Shown in pieces: positions 1 to 8,770 of a DNA stretch of 37,970 bases; position 1 is the stretch's first letter, and each line of letters opens with the position of its first letter. The notes under the pieces were generated by a model. It saw nothing but the letters and a program-made list of their open reading frames with translations. It was not told the DNA's origin and ran no database searches. The DNA comes from Candidatus Aegiribacteria sp. (lineage in GTDB: Bacteria > Fermentibacterota > Fermentibacteria > Fermentibacterales > JCC-6), in assembly GCA_021108435.1 (NCBI GenBank), contig JAIOQY010000213.1, positions 1-37,970 on the forward strand, given 5' to 3'. Position numbers and translations under genes: made by a program.

Positions 1-2
1 CT

Positions 3-656
3 GTGATAGACAACGCAAGGGACGCGGTTCCCGGATCCTGGAGCTGGGGCCAGAGGCTTTTCTTCAATGAAGACGGCGAACGTGCCAGTTTTACAGGACA
101 GCGAATTTCAGATTTCAGGGCTGATCACGTAAGCAATGGAGGAGATCCTTCGGATATATCCGAGGAGAACAACCTCAATATGGTTCTGTTGATACAAATT
201 CCCCTGAAGCAGAGAAACCCTCAGAGTACATATTTCGATGATGTGTGCTGCGAATCTTCAATTGTAACTCTTGGTGGAGCAGGTGAATCCAACAGCCGCG
301 GATCAGACGTTGAAGCCGCTGTTATCGGACACGGTGAACTGGAAGGCCCCTTCACGGAAATAGATGATCTTGAGATCCGCAGGGATCCGCAATTCCCTAT
401 CAGAGTTACCGTACAGTTCTACAAGGCCACTTCCAACGGGATCGCTTCACAGAATGATCTCGATGAAATCGCTGAAGAGATCCAGAAGGTATACGATCAG
501 GGTTCGTATGTCGGCTCCCTTGTGGTTCCCGATCCTGGATCCTACAGACCCACCGACTGGGACAGGGCATCCGTACCAAGAAGACTGAACAGATACTGGA
601 ACCGGGTAAGAAACAATTACCTCGGATGGATAGGACGAAGAGACCTTATCAACTGA
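3..656 (+). CDS. Hypothetical protein, 5' end cut off by the window edge
   Basis: The frame is already open at the first complete codon and runs for 217 codons to a TGA, so this is the C-terminal part of a longer protein; the GTG at 3-5 is not convincing as a start. I do not recognise the family. The visible part is soluble and acidic (for example GGDPSDISEENN near residue 47), with no obvious membrane segment. It ends in a basic, aromatic tail rich in Arg, Tyr and Trp (RYWNRVRNNYLGWIGRR). Beta-rich, exported-protein-like composition is possible but no signal peptide can be seen because the N-terminus is missing. A large nested palindrome starts 13 bp after the stop and may act as its terminator. 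Confidence 0.6.
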   Translation: MIDNARDAVPGSWSWGQRLFFNEDGERASFTGQRISDFRADHVSNGGDPSDISEENNLNMVLLIQIPLKQRNPQSTYFDDVCCESSIVTLGGAGESNSRGSDVEAAVIGHGELEGPFTEIDDLEIRRDPQFPIRVTVQFYKATSNGIASQNDLDEIAEEIQKVYDQGSYVGSLVVPDPGSYRPTDWDRASVPRRLNRYWNRVRNNYLGWIGRRDLIN

Positions 657-669
657 ACAATGTGCAATT

Positions 670-771
670 GGGGGCCGGGCCTAACATTTAAACATTTACG
701 CACCGCCCCACGGGGACATGCAACTCTGCGTGTCCCCGCTTGAAAATGTTTAAATGTTAGGCCCGGCCCCC
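670..771. repeat. Nested REP-like palindrome (28-bp perfect inverted repeat around a second hairpin)
   Basis: Left arm 670-697 and right arm 744-771 are perfect 28-bp reverse complements (GGGGGCCGGGCCTAACATTT... and its complement). Inside lies a second hairpin: CGGGGACA at 711-718 pairs with TGTCCCCG at 731-738, extended inward by TGCA/TGCG pairing. The GGGGACA core recurs in the palindromes at 20782 and 24732. There is no open frame through it. It fills most of the 158-bp gap between the truncated gene and the methyltransferase. Confidence 0.85.
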
Positions 772-814
772 TCTGCGCCTTGGAAACCCTGCACCTTTCT
801 TCTAGATTATACGA

Positions 815-1597
815 ATGATGAAAAGAGCATCTGAGCGAAAGCACTGGGACGATTTCTGGAAAAGGGATCGGGACCTTGACGAGATCTACGATAACGATGG
901 ACGTATACCTGAAGAAATTCTCAAGCGGATGGACATCAGAGATGCCATTGTAATGGAGGTTGGTGCCGCAACTGCGAGGGACAGTGTTGTCCTCGCGGAA
1001 AACGGAGCCGTTTCTGTAGCGCTTGATTATTCCCACGAAGCCCTCAGACTAGCTCATCTGGCAGCTCAAAGGGCTGAAGCAACTCTTCTTCTCGTCTGCG
1101 GCGATGCTCTAGCATTGCCCTTTAAAGAGAATTCCATCGATCTTGTTTTTCATCAGGGTGTACTGGAGCATTTCCGCGATCCTGCGCTGCTCCTGAATGA
1201 AAACGCTAGAGTACTGAAAAGGAACGGTACTGTACTGGTCGATGTTCCTCAGACACTCCATGTCTATACGGTAATCAAGAAAACACTGATAGCTTTCAAT
1301 GCATGGTTCGCCGGGTGGGAGACCCAGTTCACTCCGCAAAGTCTCTCAAGACTGCTTGAGGAAGCAGGACTTGAACCCACCGGTGTCTACGGAAGATTCT
1401 TCTCGCCATCTCTCGCGTACAGGATATTCAGAGAGTTTCTCATGAAGGCGGGTATAAAACTTCCTTTAAGGCCTGTTCTAATTCCACCAGTTCACAGATT
1501 TCGAAGCAGAATCAGAAAGTACATTGAGAATTCCCCTCCCGGTCCGAACCTGGGTTACATAGTGGGTGTCTTCGCAACAAAGAAAGACAGCCGCTGA
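815..1597 (+). CDS. Class I SAM-dependent methyltransferase
   Basis: 260 residues with the Rossmann-fold methyltransferase pattern. Motif I is VMEVGAATARDSV near residue 46; an acidic end of strand 2 (ALDYSHEALRLA) follows; GDALALPFKENSIDLVFHQGVLEHF (residues about 98-122, written here in two parts: GDALALPF and DLVFHQGVLEHF) carries the motif II/III region of Methyltransf_11-type enzymes. The acceptor is not evident. The stop (TGA at 1595-1597) lies 1 bp before the ATG of the downstream glycosyltransferase, so the two are coupled and the methyl acceptor may be a glycan or lipid-linked sugar; that is inference. No good Shine-Dalgarno precedes the ATG at 815 or the next ATG at 818, so the start is less certain than the frame. 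Confidence 0.85.
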   Translation: MMKRASERKHWDDFWKRDRDLDEIYDNDGRIPEEILKRMDIRDAIVMEVGAATARDSVVLAENGAVSVALDYSHEALRLAHLAAQRAEATLLLVCGDALALPFKENSIDLVFHQGVLEHFRDPALLLNENARVLKRNGTVLVDVPQTLHVYTVIKKTLIAFNAWFAGWETQFTPQSLSRLLEEAGLEPTGVYGRFFSPSLAYRIFREFLMKAGIKLPLRPVLIPPVHRFRSRIRKYIENSPPGPNLGYIVGVFATKKDSR

Positions 1598-1598
1598 T

Positions 1599-2699
1599 AT
1601 GCGTCTGCTTGCGCTGAACTGGAGAGATCTCAGAAACCCTGAAACAGGGGGAGCGGAGATACATCTCCACGAGATTCTCAGGAGAGCAGTGCTAGAGGGT
1701 CATGAAGTTACCCAGATTTCCCAGGCTGTTCAGGGTCTACCTTCCGAAGAGATCATGGACGGTGTTCGTATACTCCGCCATGGAAGAAGAAATACTTTCA
1801 ACTTCACTCTCAGAAGATTCGCACTGTCCCTTGATATCGCGGATAATTATGACCTGGTGATTGAAGACCTCTGCAAGATCCCGTTCTACAGCCCGAAATG
1901 GTCCCCCGTTCCTGTCCTTACGATTGTACCTCACCTTTTCGGCACTACCGTTTACCGTGAAGTGGCCTTTCCGCTTGCCTTCTACATCAACTTCATGGAA
2001 TCATTCATTCCTAAGGTCTATCGCGAAAGCTCTTTCATAGCTATTTCAGATTCCACAAAAAATGATCTTGTCAGAAGAGGTATAGATTCCGGGAGAATCT
2101 CCGTCATTCCCTGCGGAATCGATACTGACTTCTACTCACCCGGTGAGCCTGCCCCGGAAGCTGGAAGATTCCTCTACGTGGGAAGACTAAAGAAATACAA
2201 AGGAGTACAGTTCATACTCACGGCTCTCGCGCTTCTCCGTGAGGATGGAAGAGACTACACTCTAACTGTTCTGGGTTCAGGGAATTATGAAAGTGAATTG
2301 AAAAAACTCACAAAGAGATTGAATCTTGACGATAAGGTAACTTTTGAAGGATTTGTATCGCAGGAGCGAAAGCTTCACTGGCTGAGAAAAGCCTGGGTTG
2401 CGGTATTCGCGTCGGAAAAGGAGGGCTGGGGACTGACTGTCATTGAAGCAAACGCCTGCGGTACACCGGTAATCGCGAGCGACAGCGACGGTCTCAGGGA
2501 CTCGGTCCGTAATGGAGAAACAGGACTGCTGGTTCCTCACGGTAACATAGAGAAACTTGCGGCAGCTATGGATAAACTTGCGGGAGACAGAGCCATGCGG
2601 GATAAGCTTTCGAAACAAGGGTTGGAATGGGCAGATGAATTCAACTGGAACAGCACTGCCAGCAGAGTAATCACAATTATGAAACAAATTAAAGAGTGA
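1599..2699 (+). CDS. GT4-family glycosyltransferase
   Basis: Retaining GT-B fold glycosyltransferase, 366 residues, likely cytoplasmic and building a surface glycan. The N-terminus MRLLALNWRDLRNPETGGAE has the family's GG loop; the C-terminal nucleotide-sugar domain starts at FLYVGRLKKYKGV and has the EX7E signature in SEKEGWGLTVIEANACGTPV. I chose the ATG at 1599 rather than the upstream in-frame GTG at 1566 because the family N-terminus begins exactly there and the 1566 start would overlap the methyltransferase. The donor and acceptor sugars cannot be read from sequence. Together with the coupled methyltransferase it forms a two-gene unit that converges on the metallophosphoesterase gene. 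Confidence 0.9.
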   Translation: MRLLALNWRDLRNPETGGAEIHLHEILRRAVLEGHEVTQISQAVQGLPSEEIMDGVRILRHGRRNTFNFTLRRFALSLDIADNYDLVIEDLCKIPFYSPKWSPVPVLTIVPHLFGTTVYREVAFPLAFYINFMESFIPKVYRESSFIAISDSTKNDLVRRGIDSGRISVIPCGIDTDFYSPGEPAPEAGRFLYVGRLKKYKGVQFILTALALLREDGRDYTLTVLGSGNYESELKKLTKRLNLDDKVTFEGFVSQERKLHWLRKAWVAVFASEKEGWGLTVIEANACGTPVIASDSDGLRDSVRNGETGLLVPHGNIEKLAAAMDKLAGDRAMRDKLSKQGLEWADEFNWNSTASRVITIMKQIKE

Positions 2700-2714
2700 C
2701 AGGCACTATTTAAT

Positions 2715-3425
2715 TCAGCGTCCTTCATACAGCCGCTTCCACAGGATTGCCGGAAGCATTTTGTTCCTTATTTTCTCCGCTGCTGAATCGATGTCATACT
2801 CTACTCTGCGGTGTTCCCAGGTTCGTTTCTCAGTATCTATAAGAAGGTAGGCTGCTCTGGTATCTCTATCTCTTGGTTGCCCGACACTTCCCGCATTCAC
2901 AAGTCGAATGTGAGAAAAATCCCCTTTCGCAGAATCCGTATAGTTTCCATCGGCCTTCCAGCAGCCTGGAAGGTGAGTATGCCCTATAAGTGAAATAGAA
3001 TCAGGTCTTGCGCTGACAGCGCTCATGGCCTGCCCGGGCTTGAGGACATATACCCAGCTCTCCGGGGCTGCGGGAAAGCTGTGACACAGGAAAAATTCAT
3101 CGAACTCAGCTGAATATGGAAGTGAAGAAAGCCATTTTATCTCTTCATCTGAAAGTACTGTTTTCGTCCATATCAGAGCTGATGCTCCCGGTCTGTTAAA
3201 ATTGTCCAGAGGGGTTCTTCCAACCACTCCAGCATCGTGATTCCCGGTTACGATAATATCACAGACATCTCGAACCTTCTTGATGCATCTGGACGGCTCA
3301 GCTCCGTATCCGACAATATCTCCAAGGCAGAATGTCGCGGATGCATTCAATCCCGGAGGGTCGGTCAGAACAGCTTCAAGCGCATCAAAGTTACTGTGTA
3401 TATCCGATATTATTCTTATAAGCAT
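2715..3425 (-). CDS. Calcineurin-like metallophosphoesterase
   Basis: 236 residues with the complete set of dimetal phosphoesterase motifs in order: DIHSN near residue 8, GDIVGYG near 35, GNHD near 61, a lone His in LCHSF near 113, and GHTH near 148. The GDxVGYG form is typical of the small bacterial phosphodiesterase/phosphatase group related to YfcE and PrpE. Substrate unknown. It is the last gene of the long minus-strand operon, 42 bp after nusB. A short inverted repeat (AGTG/CACT around 3455-3470) lies in that gap. The 3' end faces the glycosyltransferase gene with only 15 bp between the two stops. Confidence 0.88.
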   Translation of the reverse strand: MLIRIISDIHSNFDALEAVLTDPPGLNASATFCLGDIVGYGAEPSRCIKKVRDVCDIIVTGNHDAGVVGRTPLDNFNRPGASALIWTKTVLSDEEIKWLSSLPYSAEFDEFFLCHSFPAAPESWVYVLKPGQAMSAVSARPDSISLIGHTHLPGCWKADGNYTDSAKGDFSHIRLVNAGSVGQPRDRDTRAAYLLIDTEKRTWEHRRVEYDIDSAAEKIRNKMLPAILWKRLYEGR

Positions 3426-3467
3426 TTGATACCTCTTGGAGCTTGAAAGAATAAATAGTGGCTGTCA

Positions 3468-3890
3468 CTATATGAGGTTGTCGAGAACCCCGTTCACGAA
3501 ACTGGCGGCTTCTTCCGAATCAAATACCTTTGCCAGCTCAATGGCTTCATCTATTGCCACGGCAGCAGGAGTCGGAGGTTCGAAATAATCCATTTCACCA
3601 AGCGCCTGTTCCAGTATCAGCCGCGTCACGATATTCAGTCTGTCAAGTGTCCAGTTATCCATAGCTTCTTCGATTCTGGAATCGATCTCTTCCCTGTTAT
3701 TCTGAACTACTCTTCCCAGGTCAGTTACCCATACCCAGTCTTCGATCTCAAGAGGAACACCTATTCCCAATTCGGTATCCTTGAGAAAATCCCTCATGCT
3801 TTCCATGTTCTCAGGAAAAGGACTCTTATTAATGAACGCTGCAAACCTGGCCTGAAGAAGAGCTTTTCGGCCTCTGCTCCTTACACCCAT
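3468..3890 (-). CDS. nusB: Transcription antitermination factor NusB
   Basis: 140 residues, the usual NusB length. It starts with the basic helix (RSRGRKALLQARFAAF) and ends with the family signature in which a conserved region AVAIDEAIELAKVF is followed by EEAASFVNGVLDNLI. NusB binds boxA RNA with ribosomal protein S10 (NusE) in rRNA antitermination. The ATG at 3890 lies 6 bp after the ribH stop. The ribH-nusB order is common in bacteria, which supports both calls. Confidence 0.93.
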   Translation of the reverse strand: MGVRSRGRKALLQARFAAFINKSPFPENMESMRDFLKDTELGIGVPLEIEDWVWVTDLGRVVQNNREEIDSRIEEAMDNWTLDRLNIVTRLILEQALGEMDYFEPPTPAAVAIDEAIELAKVFDSEEAASFVNGVLDNLI

Positions 3891-3896
3891 ATTCTG

Positions 3897-4415
3897 TTAG
3901 TCCTGCTCCCCGTCCAGAGGAGGTTCTTCTTCATCGGACTCTTCAATATCGCTGATCAGATCGTAAAGACCGACCATTTCAAGAGCAGTCATCGCGGCAT
4001 CAAAACCCTTGTTGCCTGATTTGGTGCCGGCTCTGTCTATGGCCTGCTCAACTGTATCCGCTGTGATAACACCATAAATAACAGGAACATCCGACAGCAT
4101 GGCAGACTGAGCAACACCTTTTGCGCTCTCTGATGAAACGTACTCGAAATGAGGAGTATCACCGCGAATCACAGCACCCAGGCAGATTACACAGTCAAAC
4201 TCCCCCGTATCAGCCAATCGAACGGATACCGGTGGAATTTCCCATGCTCCCGGAACCCAGAAAACGTTGATATCATCGGTTTCGACTCCGTGTCGCTCAA
4301 GACAGTCCAGTGCGCCGTCAAGCAGTTTTTTTGTAATGAAACTGTTGAATCTGGATACAACTATGGCCGGTCTTATTGCATCACCATCCAGCTGACCTTC
4401 ATGAATCCATGCCAT
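3897..4415 (-). CDS. ribH: 6,7-dimethyl-8-ribityllumazine synthase
   Basis: Condenses 5-amino-6-ribitylaminouracil with 3,4-dihydroxy-2-butanone 4-phosphate, the penultimate step of riboflavin synthesis. Recognisable segments: [16 protein letters not shown] near residue 20, the substrate loop [23 protein letters not shown] with the catalytic His, and [16 protein letters not shown]. The last 15 or so residues form a strongly acidic tail ([15 protein letters not shown]) that is not part of the usual fold. Two adjacent ATGs exist (4418 and 4415); I prefer 4415 because AAGGAG then sits 6 nt upstream. The 5' end overlaps the end of ribBA by 17 bp. Confidence 0.95.
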   Translation of the reverse strand: MAWIHEGQLDGDAIRPAIVVSRFNSFITKKLLDGALDCLERHGVETDDINVFWVPGAWEIPPVSVRLADTGEFDCVICLGAVIRGDTPHFEYVSSESAKGVAQSAMLSDVPVIYGVITADTVEQAIDRAGTKSGNKGFDAAMTALEMVGLYDLISDIEESDEEEPPLDGEQD

Positions 4416-5628
4416 CATCTACTCCTTCCAGTATATGCCCCAGTTTTTCTTTTTTAGTTCTCAGATAATGAACGTTCTCTTTAGTCGGGATAACTTCTAT
4501 CGGAACTCTTTCCGTGACTTCAAGACCGTATCCCCTCAATCCTACAATCTTTCTGGGATTGTTCGTCATCAATCGTATTGTCGAAAGCCCCAGTTCTGTG
4601 AGAATCTGAGCGCCTGTTCCGTAATCGCGAAGATCTGCTGGAAATCCAAGTTCCACGTTAGCTTCCACAGTATCAAGTCCGTGATCCTGCAGGTGGTAAG
4701 CCTTTATCTTGTTAGCAAGACCGATCCCACGCCCCTCCTGTGCCATGTAGAGAATCACTCCCGTTCCATTTTCCTCGATCTTTCGCATGGCAGCGTGCAG
4801 CTGACTGCCGCAGTCACATCTGCGAGAGGCGAACACATCTCCGGTAAGGCATTGTGAATGAACTCTGGCAAGAACATCCTTTTTGCCGGCCACATCACCC
4901 TTTACCAGGGCTACATGTATCTCCCCATCCGTTATACTCTCGAAGACATGCAGCTCAAAAGTTCCATAGTCAGTCGGCAATGTTGATCGGGCAACTTCTC
5001 TTACCAGTTTTTCTGTCTTCCTGCGATAGCGAACCAGTTCCTCAACAGATGTCAGAACAAGCCCGTGCTTTTCGGAAAACTCCAGCAGCTGAGGAAGCCT
5101 GGCCATCGAACCATCACGGTTCATCACTTCGCAGATCACTCCGGCAGACTTGAGTCCTGCAAGCCTGGCAAGATCCACCGCTGCCTCTGTATGGCCTGTT
5201 CTGGAGAGAACACCTCCGGATTTGGCTGCCAGCGGGAAGATATGGCCTGGTCTTGCAAGATCTGATGATTTCGAGGATGGATCTATCGCTACAGCGATAG
5301 TTCTGGCCCTGTCCTTAGCGGATATGCCCGTAGAAACACCCGAGGCAGCATCGATACTGACCATGAACGCAGTCTCGTGAAGAGAAGTGTTCCTTGGAAC
5401 CATCTCATGAATATCCAGCTTCTCCAGCATTGCAATTTCCATTGAAAGGCAGATAAGCCCTCTTCCCTCCATAGCCATGAAGTTCACCGCATCAGCGTCG
5501 CATTTTTCAGCAGCGATTATGAGGTCACCTTCATTCTCCCTGTTCTCGTCATCCACCACAACAACCATCTCTCCTCTGCGGATGGCTTCAATGGCTTCCT
5601 TCGCTTGTGCTATTCCGTTACTGTTCAA
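4399..5628 (-). CDS. ribBA: Bifunctional DHBP synthase / GTP cyclohydrolase II
   Basis: 409 residues with two fused enzymes supplying both precursors of riboflavin. Residues about 1-200 are 3,4-dihydroxy-2-butanone 4-phosphate synthase, with [12 protein letters not shown] and the [16 protein letters not shown] segment. Residues about 205-405 are GTP cyclohydrolase II, with the zinc-binding cysteines in [20 protein letters not shown] and the catalytic [11 protein letters not shown]. The start is a TTG at 5628 behind an AGGGA site; the frame overlaps the end of ribE by 11 bp. Length and domain order are normal for RibBA. Confidence 0.96.
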   Translation of the reverse strand: MNSNGIAQAKEAIEAIRRGEMVVVVDDENRENEGDLIIAAEKCDADAVNFMAMEGRGLICLSMEIAMLEKLDIHEMVPRNTSLHETAFMVSIDAASGVSTGISAKDRARTIAVAIDPSSKSSDLARPGHIFPLAAKSGGVLSRTGHTEAAVDLARLAGLKSAGVICEVMNRDGSMARLPQLLEFSEKHGLVLTSVEELVRYRRKTEKLVREVARSTLPTDYGTFELHVFESITDGEIHVALVKGDVAGKKDVLARVHSQCLTGDVFASRRCDCGSQLHAAMRKIEENGTGVILYMAQEGRGIGLANKIKAYHLQDHGLDTVEANVELGFPADLRDYGTGAQILTELGLSTIRLMTNNPRKIVGLRGYGLEVTERVPIEVIPTKENVHYLRTKKEKLGHILEGVDDGMDS

Positions 5629-6229
5629 GATATTCCCTCAATCGTTCCGCATTTGATGCAATTGTCATTTGTCTCTGTATATACTTGCCAATAATATCGT
5701 ATTCCAGATTCACCTGTGTACCCGGCTTCCAGGTGCCGGCGGTTGTAACAGAAAGCGTTTCAGGAATAAGAACTGCTGAGAATCTTCCACTCGTAAGTGA
5801 TGCTACTGTAAGACTGATACCGCTTACCGCCACAGACCCTCTCTCTACCAGCAGCGAAGAAAAGAAGGAAGAGAACGAGAACCAGATTTCAGTACTATCT
5901 CCTGTTTTTTTTATTGAAAGAACTCGGGCGGTTTCATCTATATGACCGGTTACAATGTGCCCGTGAAGCCGCTCGGATAACTGCATAGGTCGCTCGATAT
6001 TCACTTCCGTCCCCGGAAAGTAACCGGAAATGATTGTTTTCATTCGAGTATGGGGGGAGAAATGAAACGTAAGTTTATCGTCATTTATATCTGTTACGGT
6101 AAGGCAGGAACCGTCCACAGCGATACTGTCCCCTTTTGAAACAGAACGTCCAATATCTGTCCGGACAACCAGTGTTTCCCTGGAAACCGAAACTACTCTG
6201 CCTCTAGCCTCAATCAGTCCCGTAAACAA
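5618..6229 (-). CDS. ribE: Riboflavin synthase, alpha-type
   Basis: Dismutates two ribityllumazine molecules to riboflavin. The two internally repeated barrels are visible: the first has [11 protein letters not shown], the second has [21 protein letters not shown] joins them. The start is set by the Shine-Dalgarno: GGAGG lies directly against a GTG at 6235, leaving no spacer, whereas the TTG at 6229 has a 6-nt spacer and restores the family's canonical N-terminus MFTGLIE. That gives 203 residues. The 5' end overlaps ribD by 20 bp, consistent with translational coupling. Confidence 0.95.
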   Translation of the reverse strand: MFTGLIEARGRVVSVSRETLVVRTDIGRSVSKGDSIAVDGSCLTVTDINDDKLTFHFSPHTRMKTIISGYFPGTEVNIERPMQLSERLHGHIVTGHIDETARVLSIKKTGDSTEIWFSFSSFFSSLLVERGSVAVSGISLTVASLTSGRFSAVLIPETLSVTTAGTWKPGTQVNLEYDIIGKYIQRQMTIASNAERLREYLEQ

Positions 6230-7325
6230 CTTCACCCTCCAGATGTGTATCTGTTCCCAGCAGGCTTGATCTTACATTCTCAAGCTTTATCGAGTCAACC
6301 ATTGAGTCGATTCCAAGTTTCTCAAACGCTGGAAGTCCCTCTCCGCCAAGTATCATTGGCGCGGTAAACACACTCAGTGTATTCACAAGCCGCTTTCTGA
6401 GAAGCATTGATGCAAGCCCTCTGCCGCATTCACACAGAATCTCGCCAAATCCCTCGGAAGCCGTTCGTTCAAGGAGAAGTGTCAGGTCAAAACCGTAACC
6501 TGAGGAATCAGCCGGAAATTCCCAGATGTCAGCTCCGAACTCTCTCCGGAATTCCTGAATGTTACCGGAAACACTTTCAGGAACAGCAATTATAACTCTT
6601 CCGGGTTTTTCGAATATTTTTCTTGAATTCCCCAGGTCACCTGTTGCTGAGACTACGATCCGAGCTGGCTGCTCGCCAGTATATTCAAACCCCCGTGCTG
6701 TCAGTTCCGGGTTGTCGTCTCTGACAGTACCGGCGCCGGTCATTACCGCCTGAGCCGAAGCTCTCATCAAATGAACCTGTTTTCTGGATTCTTCACATGA
6801 CAGCCACCTGCTGCTGCCATCTTTCGCCGCTGTCCTGCCGTCTATGCTGAGAGCCATTTTCAGTGTAATCCAGCTTCTCGATGTCCTGAGATAATGCAGG
6901 TATACTCTGTTGAGTGATTCAGCTTCATCGAACAATACATTTGTTTCAACTTCAATACCGGCCGACTTCAGCTGCGTTATTCCTTTCCCTGATACATTCG
7001 GATGAGGATCACGCATGGCGATAACGACTTTTCTGATTTCAGCCCTGATTATCGAGTCGGTACAGGGACCTGTCCTGCCATAATGGCAGCATGGCTCAAG
7101 TGTAACCACAATAGTACCGGACGATGCTGCCGAACCTGCTTCAGAAAGAGCGGCAATCTCGGCATGCGGCGCTCCGCACCTTTCGTGGAATCCCTCCCCG
7201 ACGCTGTTCCCGTCGCTATCAAGAATAACCGCTCCCACCATCGGGTTGGGAAAGACCGCTTTCCTTCCAAGAGAAGCAAGTTCCAGGGCTCTTTTCATAG
7301 CCTGGATTTCCGGAAGGGAAGCCAT
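6210..7325 (-). CDS. ribD: Riboflavin biosynthesis deaminase/reductase RibD
   Basis: Bifunctional enzyme of 371 residues. The N-terminal deaminase has the zinc site in HAEIAAL and PCCHYGRTGPC; the following segment VVIAMRDPHPNVSGKGI is a family hallmark. The C-terminal half is the NADPH-dependent pyrimidine reductase, beginning at WITLKMALSIDGRTA, with GAGTVRDDNPELTAR and LCECGRGLASMLL. The ATG at 7325 overlaps the stop of the upstream lipoprotein gene by 1 bp. No FMN riboswitch can fit upstream, because coding sequence abuts the start. Confidence 0.96.
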   Translation of the reverse strand: MASLPEIQAMKRALELASLGRKAVFPNPMVGAVILDSDGNSVGEGFHERCGAPHAEIAALSEAGSAASSGTIVVTLEPCCHYGRTGPCTDSIIRAEIRKVVIAMRDPHPNVSGKGITQLKSAGIEVETNVLFDEAESLNRVYLHYLRTSRSWITLKMALSIDGRTAAKDGSSRWLSCEESRKQVHLMRASAQAVMTGAGTVRDDNPELTARGFEYTGEQPARIVVSATGDLGNSRKIFEKPGRVIIAVPESVSGNIQEFRREFGADIWEFPADSSGYGFDLTLLLERTASEGFGEILCECGRGLASMLLRKRLVNTLSVFTAPMILGGEGLPAFEKLGIDSMVDSIKLENVRSSLLGTDTHLEGEVVYGTD

Positions 7326-8770
7326 CAGGGGGTTTCCAGTTCCCTTACACTGAGCCTGCCGATCGCGGAATTGACAACATACTGAGACTCAAGATCACCT
7401 GTGGCCAGAATGATGTGTGTGGCATCAGCTGCGTACTGTCCGAAGGTCGGATCCATCTTCACCCATTCTCCCACCCATATCACAGGCCAGGCATGGTATC
7501 CGAACGATCCGTCGAGGTAAACGATTCCCGCACAAATTCTTGCGGGAAGGCCTGCGGCTCTTGCAAGAGCAACTGTCAGGATAGTGTGTTCGTTACAGTC
7601 ACCCCTGAGATTTTCCATCACGTCAACCGCTGATGGAAGGGAGATAGTCGGGCTGTTTTCCACTGCTCCATCAACAAAAGACGATATTCTTCTTGCAGCC
7701 TCCCAGGAATCCTCACAACCATCCGTGAGTATCAGAGCTTTTTCGATTATTAATGAATCATCGCTCTGTATCATGGCTTCTGGGAGAACATACTCCTCAA
7801 GTTCTTCAGGTATGGATGGAGGGTACGGAAGACTGTTATCCGGAAGTCCGGTCGAAACGGTTACAGTACATCCGGAAGCTGTCTGAACAGACGGTATGTC
7901 GAGCTGAAAATTAGTCCAGTCAATATCCCCTTCGAGAAGAAATACTCTCGTTCCGGTGCTTCTCGGGTTCGATATGTGTGTGGAGGAGACCGCGAAAACC
8001 TCGTAGAGATCCCTGGTGGCAACAACATCTCCACTCTGATCGGGAGGTACCCTTGTCATGTCCATTCCGAGGCCGGCTTCGTATTCTCTTACAATCTGTC
8101 CCCTGTAAACCCATACGCTGTTCCTTGTGCCCATCTGGGAAATTTCAAGCTTCGCCGCGTTCACGGTATCTCCAAGCAGAGATACATTCTCGAATTCAAC
8201 ACATAAGGCTTTCGCGCTCAGGATCATCCCGCTTGCAGGGTCGAATGACTGGAATGTTCTTTCCTGACCCACCTCCCATTCCATCGAAGCACAGGCCAGA
8301 TCGGCCAGAACGGGCAGATAGTCTTCGGGCACCACTGTGGAGTTCTCTATGATCCTTCCTGCGGTACCTATTTCAGTAAGAAGCAGCGAATCCCTGCGAA
8401 CGGCTGTAATGGAAATCTCTGCTGAGCCGTCCGACATGAGCATCTCCATATGTCCGAGATCGAATGTTCTATCGGTAACAGCAGTCATGCTCATCTCAAT
8501 ATCACGCGGGTTTCCCATCAGAATCATATTCCAGCTTATTGACTGCGTTATCAGGAGAGAATCGGTACCAAGTTCCTGAACATCAAGCTCCATATAACCG
8601 ACATCGTCACCCATTATGGATACTGCGAACTTCTGAAGACCGATATCCGACGAACCGCCGGACAACGTTGAGGAATCAGCATTATCCCCCCCCTGTTCTC
8701 CTCCGCAGCCGCTGGCGAGTACGGGAACAACAATCAACAGAATCAGAATTATTATTTTTCCGGGTTTCAT
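7325..8770 (-). CDS. Transglutaminase-like lipoprotein
   Basis: 481 residues. A lipoprotein signal peptide (MKPGKIIILILL... with lipobox LASGC at residues 19-23) is followed by a low-complexity linker rich in Gly, Asp and Ser. The middle is a long beta-rich region of unknown family. The C-terminal third is a transglutaminase/protease-like core: Cys in RGDCNEHTILTVALARAAG, His in FGYHAWPVIWV and Asp in KMDPTFGQ, the expected Cys-His-Asp order. It probably acts in the periplasm or outer membrane on protein or peptide substrates. Its place between the epimerase and ribD, with 4-bp and 1-bp overlaps, means co-expression with the rib genes, but no functional link to flavins is evident. Confidence 0.85.
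   Translation of the reverse strand: MKPGKIIILILLIVVPVLASGCGGEQGGDNADSSTLSGGSSDIGLQKFAVSIMGDDVGYMELDVQELGTDSLLITQSISWNMILMGNPRDIEMSMTAVTDRTFDLGHMEMLMSDGSAEISITAVRRDSLLLTEIGTAGRIIENSTVVPEDYLPVLADLACASMEWEVGQERTFQSFDPASGMILSAKALCVEFENVSLLGDTVNAAKLEISQMGTRNSVWVYRGQIVREYEAGLGMDMTRVPPDQSGDVVATRDLYEVFAVSSTHISNPRSTGTRVFLLEGDIDWTNFQLDIPSVQTASGCTVTVSTGLPDNSLPYPPSIPEELEEYVLPEAMIQSDDSLIIEKALILTDGCEDSWEAARRISSFVDGAVENSPTISLPSAVDVMENLRGDCNEHTILTVALARAAGLPARICAGIVYLDGSFGYHAWPVIWVGEWVKMDPTFGQYAADATHIILATGDLESQYVVNSAIGRLSVRELETP

Noticed and set aside
617-1036. 139-codon minus-strand frame spanning the first palindrome
   Set aside because: It runs through the palindrome and antisense to the methyltransferase, with no protein-like features.
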